Below are positions 24,481 through 34,564 of a stretch of 64,000 nt of DNA, one piece after another. How positions within the stretch are numbered: position 1 is the stretch's first letter; every line of letters begins with the position of its first letter. Source of the DNA: Pleurodeles waltl (lineage: Eukaryota; Chordata; Amphibia; Caudata; Salamandridae). The DNA lies in contig NC_090444.1 of assembly GCF_031143425.1 (NCBI RefSeq), positions 1,348,072,323-1,348,136,322 on the forward strand. Direction: 5' to 3'. A program made the position numbers and the translations under genes. Below the pieces are notes generated by a model. It was not told the origin of the DNA. It did no database searches and saw only the letters and a list, made by a program, of their open reading frames with translations.

Positions 24481-25583
24481 GTTTTCGAGGAATTTTAAGG
24501 ATTCCAGCGATTGAACATTGAACGGATAAGTGTTTTTGAACCTGAAGAGAATATGGTGCCCTTTCAAAGTAGATTTATTTCCGTACAGGCAAAACGCTCA
24601 AGTGAAGAGATTTTTCAGTTGGCGTCCTGATCCCGAGTTGGCGGTAGTGGATGCATTTCGTCAAGATTGAAGAGACCTACATCCATATGCGTTTCCTCCA
24701 TTTTTGATAATAGCTCAGGGAACTCTAATGGTTCACAAGTGGAAGGAAACAGTAGTGGTGGTAACTCCACTTTGGAGATCTCAGGTTTGGTTTCCAAGCC
24801 TATTGGAGTTATCAGTTGCTTTTCCAATATTGCTGCCAATGTTTCAAGAACTACTGGAGGGCCAGAAGGAGAAACACACACTATGGTGAGGACAGGTCAT
24901 TTGAGTTTAGTGGCTTGGAAATTTTCAGGAGAGTTTGGGAGGTGGCAATCCTTTCAGCAAAAGCTTCAGATCTTACCAGGGAATCTTGGGCACCTGGAAG
25001 AAGGAAAATGTATAGATTGGCTTGGAGGAAGTGGGTTTGCTGGTGTTTGGAGAGAGTTTGGTCCCTTTTCAGCAGATGTAGTTGAGTTTGTTAGTTATTT
25101 GTCAGAGATGTTTGCAAATGGTTTAGTCTATTGGACTAATGATGTTCATAGGTCAGCAATTGCAGCAGGACATATTCAGGTGAATGGACTATCCATGGGA
25201 CAGGATGTTTTAATATGGAGACTAATGAGAAGCATTAGAATTGTAACACCACCAATGACTAGATATGATTCTGTGTGGGACATGTCTATTATGACACATA
25301 TTGAGAGTTGGGGACAAAACGGTGTTCCAACTCTTAGAGATTTGTCTATGAAGTTAGCATTTTTTTGTGTTTGCTGTTGTTTTAAATGGTATCTAATGTT
25401 AGAGCTCTTGATGTATCAAGCAGGGTTTTTCACTCCAGAACGGGTATGCTTTTATTTGACCAGAAGAACCAAAACTAATTCTAAAACTATTTTTCCATTT
25501 TTTTTTTTATGAAAGAGAAAGATTGTGTGTATGGCATTGTGTTAAGGAGTATGAAAGAACTTTGAATGTGAGGCCTATGGAGG
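24481..25583 (+). pseudogene. DIRS tyrosine recombinase remnant, N-terminal part
   Basis: The 281 codon open frame at 24667-25512 covers most of this. Its stretch FSADVVEFVSYLSEMFANGL, then HRSAIAAGHIQVNG, is typical of the N-terminal SAM-like domain of DIRS recombinases. FTPERVCFYLTRRTKTNSK is the start of the catalytic domain. The frame then breaks and the gene is cut at 25583 by an antisense LTR. The C-terminal part resumes at 27741. Confidence 0.7.
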
Positions 25584-27740
25584 TGTCTTAGATCTGGCAT
25601 CTTTTGGCTTGACTTCCCCTGACTTTTTGGTTTCTGACCTCCTGTTTTGACTGTGTGCTGCACTGCTATCCAGTGCTAAAGTGCATGTGGCCTGTGTCTA
25701 AAACATGGTAACATTGGCTTCTCCATGATTGGCATATTTGATTTACTAATAAGTCCCTAGTAAAGTGCACTATGTGTACCACAGACTGTAAGTCAAATGC
25801 TACTATTGCAGTTGCCTTTTCAAAGATGCCCCAGACCTGCCATTGCAGAGCCTGTGTGTGCAGTTTAAACTGCCATTTCGACATGACAAGTGTACCCACT
25901 TGCCAGACCCAAACATTCCTTTTTAGGTCAAGAGCTCTGGCCTATTGTAATCTATTTGTGGGCTTTTAACCATGCCAACCGCATGCCCATCACTGTCACT
26001 CGTTCATGGGCTTGCCTTTCAAAAATCCTTTATCCTTTCTTATCATTGGTAAATGCTTTACGTTTGTCTCTCCCTGGGGCAGTTTTGTTACCACCTGGGA
26101 CATCGACCCTATTAAATGGATTATTGCACGTTTGCTGATATATTTGACTGCAAACAAACTTCTTTTTCCTTTTGTGTCTCTTCTTTGCGCTCATGGTGAC
26201 CATGACACTTTGAATCAGCTTGCTTATGTCAGCTGTTTTACTTTTCATTTTCAAATTATGTGGCAAGAAAAGTTCAGTTAGGAATTCTAAACGCTAATAG
26301 CTCTAACTCGAGCAAAAGCAAGACCCATTGCATTGCAAATGCTTTTTATTACATGGTGGACATCTTTAAGGTAGGCCCTGGACTGGGTGCAGCGTATTTA
26401 AAGAGTTGGACATATACTTTTAAGTTTGACATGTCCAGGTAGTGAAAAACTCTTAAATTCGTTTTTCACTATTGCACGAACTTTCTCTCCCATAGGCTAG
26501 TATGGGAATTTCCTTAAAAAATCTTTTAAGTGTAATTTTGCGTGGGAAAAGATAGACAAATGGAGTATGGTGTCTCTGGAATCAGAATTTAAAAACACAT
26601 ATTGTGATACAGATAGATTTTAAATTGCAGGTCTGTTGGCATTTTCTTACTTTGAACATCCTGTGCCTTAGCCTGCCTCAAATCCACATCTGGTGTGTGT
26701 AAGGTTAGGTGACAGCAACCTCTGTGCATTCCATTCACGCAGCCTTAAATACAGAACACTCAACTTCCCCTGCATTCCATCTGCATACTGATGTGTCTTC
26801 CTGGTAGTGATGGGGCTCTCACACTTTAAAGGGTAGTGGTCTGACCCCACATAGGGTACTGATAACTCCCCCACCCCCCAAGATATCGTGGCAGACAGAA
26901 CTGGACTGAAAGGGGATCTGGTGTACTTCAAAAACAGGTTTAAACGTTACCCCTGCATCAAAGGCATTTTTGGGTATAATTTCTGGGCCTCTGACACCGT
27001 ATACTAATAACGCTTCTGGACTGAGGACATTCTACCAGAAAGAAGGACCGTGGGGCTGTCAGGAGGGACTGCCACTTTGCTGTTTGCTCTGCTGTGTTGG
27101 CCTGCTGCCTGCTACTTCTTGTGAGAGGACTGGATCTAACTCTCTACATCCTGCAGTCTAAAGTTTCTCCAAGGGCCTGACTGAGCTTGCCTTCTGTTTC
27201 TGAATTCTCTGGGATATCAAAGAGTGCACTTGCATCTTGCCCCAGGATATGGGCTCCTCTGCTGTAAGTCCTGCTCTTCTAAGTGGTGCCAAATACAGTC
27301 TCGGGCCCGCTTCTGATCGCGGTCAGACTGAAGTTTTGGATTTACTCCAGTGCAGCGTAACCAAATAGCCCTGGGTGGGAGCTGTTGTGTCCAAGCACTG
27401 CATTTTGAAATAATCTTTCAAAATTCATAACTTGGCTTGTGTATGATTTTTCTCGTTTTGGTCTTGTTTCACCTAGATAAACATTGGCTATTTTTCTAAA
27501 CTGGTGTGGCGTCCTTTTGTGGGGTCTTCATTGTGTTACTGTGAGTGTGCACAGATATATTACACACTGCCTCTTCAGTTTAGTCTGACTGCTCTGTGCC
27601 AAGCTACCGCAGGGTGAGCACAGGTAAACTTTTAGTGTGTATCTTACTGGTCTTGACTGACTAGGATTGTGATCCCTACTTGGAAAGAGTGCAAACATCT
27701 GCCAACTAGATACCCACCCAATTTCCAACCGGGTGTCACA
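25584..27740 (-). mobile_element. Solo LTR-like element inserted in the DIRS recombinase
   Basis: This 2.16-kb non-coding block separates the two halves of the recombinase. On the minus strand it begins TGTGACACCCGGTTGG and ends CTAAGACA, so it has TG...CA ends like an LTR. I could not see a matching target duplication (ggagg against gttat), so the exact ends may be off by a few bases or the copy may be old. No coding interior is attached. Confidence 0.5.
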
Positions 27741-28003
27741 GTTATTAATTTCTTTTAAAAAACCTTTTAAAGCGGTGTCTTCTCCTACTCTTGCCCAGTG
27801 GGTCTAGGAGATGATGTTAAGAGCAGGTGTGGATGTCAGTGCATTTGGGGCAAATGCTGTAAGAGGTGCGGCTGCTTCGACAGCTTTTTTTTGATGGGTG
27901 ATGCGCTTCAGGACATTTTGAGGTGTGCAGATTGGTCGAATGATGAAACTTTCAGAAGGTATTATTTCAAACCAGTTGAGACAATCAGCTTGTTTAATTG
28001 AAA
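27741..28003 (+). pseudogene. DIRS tyrosine recombinase remnant, C-terminal part
   Basis: The frames read GVDVSAFGANAVRGAAAS, matching the HxxR-type box of DIRS recombinases but with Asn where His is expected, then ILRCADWSNDETF and FRRYYFKPVE. The Tyr in YYFKP (27960-27965) is the expected nucleophile position. A frame shift lies between the two motifs. The loss of the box His and the split by an LTR mean it cannot be active. Confidence 0.7.
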
Positions 28004-28035
28004 GGCTTTACGCTTGCATAATGTTAGCCTCTGGG

Positions 28036-28486
28036 TCTCGCCATAAAATGTAGATTTTCCACAGACAGGTGGGCAGAAAATCTGGATTTTATTAAAGACA
28101 CAGAGGCTAATATTATTCCTCCCTTTACTCCCTCCCTTGTTTCAACATATTTTTGTTTGGTTTGTAGCGCGTGGTCAAGTGAACTAATGGAAGAATTTGC
28201 TGTACTGGAAGCAGACATTTTTGGAGAAAAGAAGAACAGGAGGATTTAAAGTTATTTCAAGGAGAGACTGTTTTAGAAGTTGTTTCAGTAGCAAAGAAAG
28301 AAGGAAGATGGCTGGGGGTTCTAGCGTTTTATTGTCATGTTGAATGTTTTCAGTGTTCTATATTCTTTAAAGTGACTGCTGGAGTAGTGGCTATAAAGTA
28401 GTTTATGCATAATATTAGCCTCTGTGTCTTTAATAAAATCCAGATTTTCTGCCCACCCGGCTGTGTAAAATCTGCATTTTAATTCG
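28036..28486. repeat. DIRS 3' terminal inverted repeat (perfect 48-bp core)
   Basis: Bases 28069-28116 and 28409-28456 are exact reverse complements over 48 positions by my reading, separated by 292 bases. Weaker pairing extends outward to about 28036 and 28486. The unit contains 'cacagaggctaatatta' and 'cagattttctgcccac'. Inverted termini next to the recombinase end are expected for DIRS. A related fragment is at 17866-17995. Confidence 0.75.
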
Positions 28487-30617
28487 CACTGACCAGAAAC
28501 ATTTAATGAAGATATTGTCTCCTGGATCAGATGGGAAGGGTTTTACAAGACTTGCTAGGTTGGCATCTTGATTGCAAGAATACATTTACACTATTAAATA
28601 CACACCACCTGGAAGAATTGTTCAAGCTGATTGTTCTGCATGCCGTTGAATTGGGAGAGTGTGGATAAGGAAGCAGTGGTTTGCAGTGGGAGGGATGGAG
28701 AAAATTATTCAGGTTTTTGTGCAAAACTACAGAAGTTTTTATGAGAATACCTATTCAGTTCCATTCTCAAGTTTAAAACGTTTGTCAGCTCATCACATCT
28801 ACCCTGAACGCCTGACACTCAAATATAATGCTAGCAAAAATAACTATCTCTGAGGTGGCGGAAGTGCTTCAAAAGATGCCTTATGCAAGTGGTAATGATG
28901 CACACCAATAGAAATTTACAAGGGATTCACAAAAGAGCTGCTCCTTTTCCTTGCTGCTTTATTTATCTCTATAAGGGAAGGTGCTGGGATAACTTTAAAG
29001 AATCCACCATAGTACGGTTTCTTAAGAAAGACAAATCTCGACAAACTTAAATTCCTACCTGCCGATAAGTCTGCTAAATGTGGATTATAAATTATTCATT
29101 AAAGTGTGGGCATCTTGTGTTATCCTCGTAGCTAAAACGCTAATTGATAAAGAACAGAGGGGATTTTGTATCCAACAGGTTTATGGTAGCAAATACAAAC
29201 TTTTTAATTCAGGCTATTGATTATTTTAGAAGCAATCAAACTAATGCTGCGATAGACATGAGTAATGCTGAAAATGTCTTCGTGGTCATTTGGGGTGCCC
29301 TTTTTGCAGTCTGAGTAAATTCAGGTTTCCCGATCAGTTAATAAATATGCTTAGAAATTTGCAGAGGCTAAATTTATGGTTAATTCAAGGTTTGGGGCCT
29401 CTGTGAAGATAAATAGAGGTACCTGTCATGGGTGCCCTATGTCCCTCATTTTTTGTTCTTTTTTTACCTTCTTTATCGAACTTCTAGCAGAGAAGATTAT
29501 AGTACAGGGTCAATTTACCCCCCTATTGATGGGATCCAAAAAGATAAAATTATTTGCGGACTGTATTATTCTGTATCTAAATGCCAATGGTTAATATTCA
29601 GGGAGCATTTGAGCTAATACGAGATTTTACTAATATAGGTGGGTATAAGATCAATCAAAGTAAAACGGAGCTCTTTTTATTTAATGCATCATCTATTGAT
29701 CTTCCACATGCCCTCCCCCCCCCCCCCGGCATTGGTCCGGAAAGTTCAGGGCTTATTAGAAAGATACTTCTATTGATGCTGACGGGTAGGGTAGCACTTA
29801 CTAAGATGTCAGCATTACCACTAATTCTATTTCTCTTTTCTAATGTTCCAATTAGAATCAATGGTTCATATTTTAAGGAGTTAGATTCTCTCATCAGAAG
29901 CTTTGTTTGAAACAAGAGAACCACTATGGTTAAATACTAAATTTTCCAGTTGCTTAAAACCAAAGGTGGTTTAGCGCGTCCTCATTTTCAGACTTACTAT
30001 CAGGCGGCATTGCTTGAGACCATGGCACAACTCATTGAAGGCACTGGAGTATTAGATGACCTTTTATTGAGGAGTATGGTGCAATAGTCAGCAATTGATT
30101 TACCAGCCTTTATAAAAACCGCAAAGCTTCCGAACAAGTCTAGATACAAGGAATTACAGGAGTTGGCAAATCAAATTAGTGCTCTGCTTCGTTCATGGCA
30201 TATGTGTAGTTTTATTCATATCACTAGTTTTTTAACGGCTAACTTTCAAGAGATGAGGCTCTGACAGTTATTCGTCCCCTAGTTTGAAGTAAGCTGACAG
30301 GATTTAGGTAATTGGTGCAGGATTTTGCACAAACAGTAGAATCAAGATTTAGTTACCACGCATTTGGGGAAAAATGAACTAGAAAACCAATTGCTGGTTA
30401 CCTATGGGGGACTGGCAGCTCATTTCGGCGCTAGGGCACAAATCACTGAAGGCTGCGAACTTCAAATGGATGTCTTTTTTTGTCTTGTTGGATGGCATTT
30501 TCCACTCTGCAAGCTCTGCACAAAAATATATTTCCATCCGTCCCTGATCAGTGCTTTCGCTGTCAAATGAAGGATCGGGGAATTGGTTGCACATATTTAA
30601 TGTATGTCCCATTAGAA

Positions 30618-30671
30618 AAATGTTATAATGTTTGTTTTTCATTTAATAAAACAAACATTATTATAACATTT
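30618..30671. repeat. AT-rich hairpin
   Basis: Bases 30618-30638 pair with 30648-30671 ('aaatgttata' and 'tataacattt' at the base), with one 3-base bulge and a loop of about nine bases. Confidence 0.55.
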
Positions 30672-31307
30672 CACTAATATTTGTAAGCCAGTTACATAGA
30701 AGAAAAAGACAAAGGCAAAACCTATTAGCTTTGCCAATGCTTGCTATTGAGTTGGGGCCATGGTACGATTATACCCTTCATGCACGTTCCCTCTTAGGAG
30801 GTTGCTGAATAAATTGATCTACTCTAAACTAGCACTATCAATTTGCAGTATATGATAACATTGTGGTGTATACCGCAGGCACTGACAAATTCATCCTTAT
30901 CTCAGTGGATTTGGCTATCAAGAATATGTTAACGTGTTATTAAAGTATATGAATAAGGAGGAGTGCACATTGTCTTACAGGAGATTGGTATTCTATTTAA
31001 TCGCTCTATTTTTTGTGGCATCAGAACTTTAAGCTCCTTTGAGGGGGTATATGAAAGTACTTTATCTTTATGCACTTTATTTTATGCACTTTAAATATTT
31101 TTTGCATACCCAAGTACTGTATTTTGATGCACTTTAATTATCCTGGTATCAGCGCTTTGGAGTGATTTCTTTATCTCTTTATCTCGTGTGCACTGTATTT
31201 TTATGCACTTTACATATCTTCGAGAATCGGAAATTGTACTTTGGGTACACTTTGGCTTTCCAGGGACCATTGTTTTGAAGTGATCAGTTATCTTGCATTG
31301 TGCACTT

Positions 31308-31322
31308 TTATTATTATTATTA

Positions 31323-31386
<64 letters not shown>
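31308..31386. repeat. (TTA)n followed by (TA)n microsatellite
   Basis: About six TTA units are followed by about thirty TA units. The 87 codon frame over it with alternating Ile/Tyr is an artefact. Confidence 0.95.
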
Positions 31387-31389
<3 letters not shown>

Positions 31390-31619
31390 TTTATTTTTTA
31401 TTTTTTTTAAGGAAGATATGCTTTCTAAAAGACAGTACTGGTATGTAAGTAGCAATGTTTTAAAATACCAGAAAATTGTATGGGTAATGGTCAGTTTTGT
31501 CTAGTTTTGAATGTCAGTGGTGCTCATTTTCTTGTGTTTTATAACAATGTATTCAATTTCTTTGGAATCTGCTCAATAAATAAAAATAATTTGAAAAAGG
31601 TTGGACATTAAAAGGGTTT

Positions 31620-31986
31620 TCTTTTATCTGGTTTGGGCTTATTCTACGACAAAAGTCTCTCACTGCATGTATCCCTCTTTAGATTATTGAAAGGAAGAAA
31701 GCCTGATACCACACTCAATCTCGCTTGGATGAAGGATTTGGTGGAATGAAGGAGTTTGCCAAGTGAAGACAGCCAATTTGAAGTTTTAAATGGTGGCCTC
31801 ACATATGATAGGAGTTTTTACCTTCTTATTGCCTTACGGTATGGTCTGGGCATGTGAGGAAGGGAAGGAGTAAGTTTGGTGTCCTTTTGAGTGAGAGAAT
31901 TCCATTGATGGCATGTGGATTTGGTTGTTAGAGACCAGTGCAAGGAGAATTGTGAAGTATGGGTCGTCTGGTTTTGTGTATAGGAG
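31620..31986 (+). other. Unassigned DNA, possibly the left half of a Gypsy pol tail
   Basis: No clear motif. It directly precedes a solo LTR that has a Gypsy-like pol tail on its far side, so it is probably the interrupted left part of that gene. The frames are broken. Confidence 0.3.
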
Positions 31987-33618
31987 TGAGAGAGCGTAGC
32001 TTATATAATCTATATTAACATGAAATGTTTATGAATTAATGTGTGATAATGCCGCATAGAAATTGTATTAATACATTTTGCTTCAACGTGCACTTGAAAT
32101 GTGACCACGGGGAGTGGCCGCCAATGTATACGTGGACTAATAAAATGACTAATGTTCATGAATTATTATATTGAACAAGTTTTGTACTAAATATTAATGA
32201 CTATGTTATTGAAATTGTGCTAAAATCTTGTAGGCCTTAAGTTAGCATGAGCCGAAGCTTAGCTGCCTGGCTCTCATATTAAATGTATTTTTCCTAACTT
32301 GCAGTGTGCTGACTCGCAAAAGGACATTACCTCTTGTTTTCTTCAAACTAGAAGATGAATGTAACCATAGTAGATCCGTTCTCACGAAATTCATATTTCT
32401 TGTAGAAAATGTTAGCCAAAATGCAACAGTGTAGATGAATGTAATGTACAAGGTCGTTTAAACCGGTGAAGACAATGGAGCTACTGACCAAAAGATGTGC
32501 AAAGAATTACAGAAGGATGAAATCATACCGGACGTGCTACCTCTGAAGACGTCAATCATATGGACCAATAAAATGTCTGTAAACTAATATGGGGTGAAAG
32601 ATTAATGACATAATCTGGTTTTCTAACTGGGTAAAGATAGTGGGGTATAACCAATGACCAATGAAAGTTTAGGGGAATGTACAACGAAAAAGGGATAAAA
32701 ACCCATGACACGGGGAGCCATTTAGAATTAGGTAGGGAATGCTATTGATTTTATCCAGAAACTTTGTCACTCTGTTTGGGTACTTACTTTGGCTTTACTT
32801 AAACCATCCTTTTCTTAGAATTGCCCATTTTACACTTTACCTCCTTATGAGGGAAGTGCCCCCCTTTTGCCCCGGAGCTGAATTCTGACTGATGGCGAAT
32901 CGACTGATGTCCTGAAGATGAAGACTGAACCTGAGTGCTGACCTAAACCTTGGAGGGTAACTATGACAATTAAATTGTAATTTGTCTGTTTGCTTTTCCT
33001 TTTCCTTTCTAGGTACCAACTGCTTACTTTTGACAGGGACCATAGCTATATGTTTTCCAAATTGGTGTTCTAACTTGTTTTGCATGAAGCCCAACATGCT
33101 AATGCTAATCAGTGGTTAGGACAGGTGTTCACTAAAACTGACGCAAATAGACAAACGACTGAATCTATGTTTTGTTGAACTGACGCACTGATGATACTCT
33201 GCTAAAGTTGATCTATGTTTACGCTGTGTTATGTTCTGATATTTGTGATTCTCGCCTTAATTAAATCTTACCAAAGTTGACATATCGTGACAATGCTATT
33301 ATGTTTCTTGGTTTTAAGATTAACACATATACTTTTAGAATTGTAACTAATAAGGAATAAAAACTCTAAAAAATTCTACTAAACTGGTGTGGTTATTCAT
33401 GACTGCAAGGTCATGGTAGTGTCTTGAATTGATTAATGACTTTGACTAAAGTGAAATGTATAGTTGTGATAAATATTGTTGACATTATTGACGTATTGAT
33501 TGACATATTGATTACTTATCTCGTCCTAAGGTGTCTCTCAACTGGGTCAAAAGATTCATTGGCCTAAAACGAGTCCTAATGTGTTATAAATTGTCATAGA
33601 AGGACGCGTTAGCAGGAG
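31983..33618 (+). mobile_element. Solo LTR, copy 2 (1.63 kb)
   Basis: Homologous to 2478-3974 in the same orientation. It runs TGAGAGAGCGTAG to GACGCGTTAGCA (31987-33614) and is flanked by GGAG on both sides (31983-31986 and 33615-33618), a 4-bp target duplication. 'gaccaatgaa' (about 32657), TATA-like 'ggataaaaacc' (about 32693) and 'ggaataaaaac' (about 33354) occupy the same places as in copy 1. A 4-bp duplication with TG...CA ends suits a retrovirus-like family. Confidence 0.75.
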
Positions 33619-33880
33619 TGATGGTAAAGATGAAGGGTGCAGTGGATTTATGCTGATGAAGGATGAGGAAGCAGTGCCTGGTTTGAGAACCAATACTGAT
33701 ATTAGTGTGTATCATTCAGACAGTACTGTTTCAGGTGGTAACAGTTCGAGGGTGAATGATAACTCAGTGGCATGTGGAAATGTCTAAAGTGCTAATACTG
33801 GATTGGAAAGAGTAAGGAGAACTCCAAGATATTTGCAAGAGTTTCTGAGATGAAGGAACAATCCTGGTTGGGTTCCGGCA
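33619..33880 (+). pseudogene. Gypsy-like pol C-terminal tail
   Basis: After the target duplication a frame reads through acidic, serine-rich sequence (KDEGCSGF, then VYHSDSTVSGGNSS) to RVRRTPRYLQEFL and a stop. This resembles the end of Gypsy Pol just before the 3' LTR. It is followed at about 34040-34060 by a purine-rich tract ('aagggaagtagat') and then LTR-like sequence. The family call is moderate. Confidence 0.4.
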
Positions 33881-34065
33881 CCTATTAATGCTCATAGCAT
33901 AACTTAATTTTGTTCCAGGTTATTTAATGATTATTGAATATTATAGAATAGTCTTTTTAAACCTGTTAACATTTTTTATTTTTCCTTCAGTGTTACGTTG
34001 TATGTTTTTTATGTATTTTCTTTTCTTTGTTTGCAGCTTGTATTGTTAAGGGAAGTAGATAAATT

Positions 34066-34260
34066 TTGATTTCCTTTTACTTTAAATGGAATGTTCTTTT
34101 ATGAAAATATTCCATTGTAGTTGTGACTGAGTGTGAAAGTTCTGTCCTCCAGCAGTTACTTGCTGATTGGTGGAGGGAAGAGCATGCTCGAGTTTATGCA
34201 CTTAATTTAACATAGGACTATCTTACAAAACATTGTGTTCGATGCATTGTTCAACAGATT
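34066..34260 (+). repeat. Gypsy-associated LTR-like sequence, copy 2
   Basis: Homologous to 13091-13265 (shared 'tccttttact', 'ttccattgtag', 'agttctgtc', 'ggtggag', 'ggactatctta'). It lies just after a purine-rich tract and the pol-like tail, as a 3' LTR would. The right end is not clear; 34260-34564 holds nothing I recognise. Confidence 0.45.
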
Positions 34261-34564
34261 TCTGTAATATGAGTGCAAGATTATGCATTTGTGAATGGCA
34301 TGGTATAATCTGCATTTTACTTGTCCCTCCACTTCATTGACCTATTTTTGTCTGTGTATAGCGCCTCATAAAGTGACAAGATCAGTCCTCTTGGAGCAGA
34401 TGAGAAATATGTCTTTCAGTGGTGCCGACTCATCTGAGATATCTAGTACTCCAACCAGTATCTGCTGTAAAGCCTTAGCTAGCCTAGCATATATCAGGAA
34501 CTGTTTTGCTCGAAACTCAAAACAGATTTGGATTTAGCTAAAGGAATTGAGTGTACCATCATCA

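Larger units (their letters stand above)
28640..31600 (+). mobile_element. 5'-truncated L1-type LINE (ORF2 RT to 3' end)
   Basis: Reading with frame changes gives the L1 RT order. A stretch with FYENTY lies near 28735, then LPISLLNVDYKLFIKVWA near 29060-29110, and a CHGCPMS block near 29425. An active-site block LFADCIILYL lies near 29550 (Cys replaces the second Asp), then GGYKINQSKTELFLFN near 29640-29690, and a Cys-rich tail near 30550-30640. The 3' end looks intact: 'caataaataaaaataa' near 31575, then A-rich sequence. Many stops show it is dead. A (TTA)n/(TA)n tract lies inside its 3' untranslated part. Confidence 0.7.

Noticed and set aside
24667..25512. 281 codon plus frame that could be taken for a host gene
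   Set aside because: Its sequence is DIRS tyrosine recombinase, in order after DIRS gag and RT.
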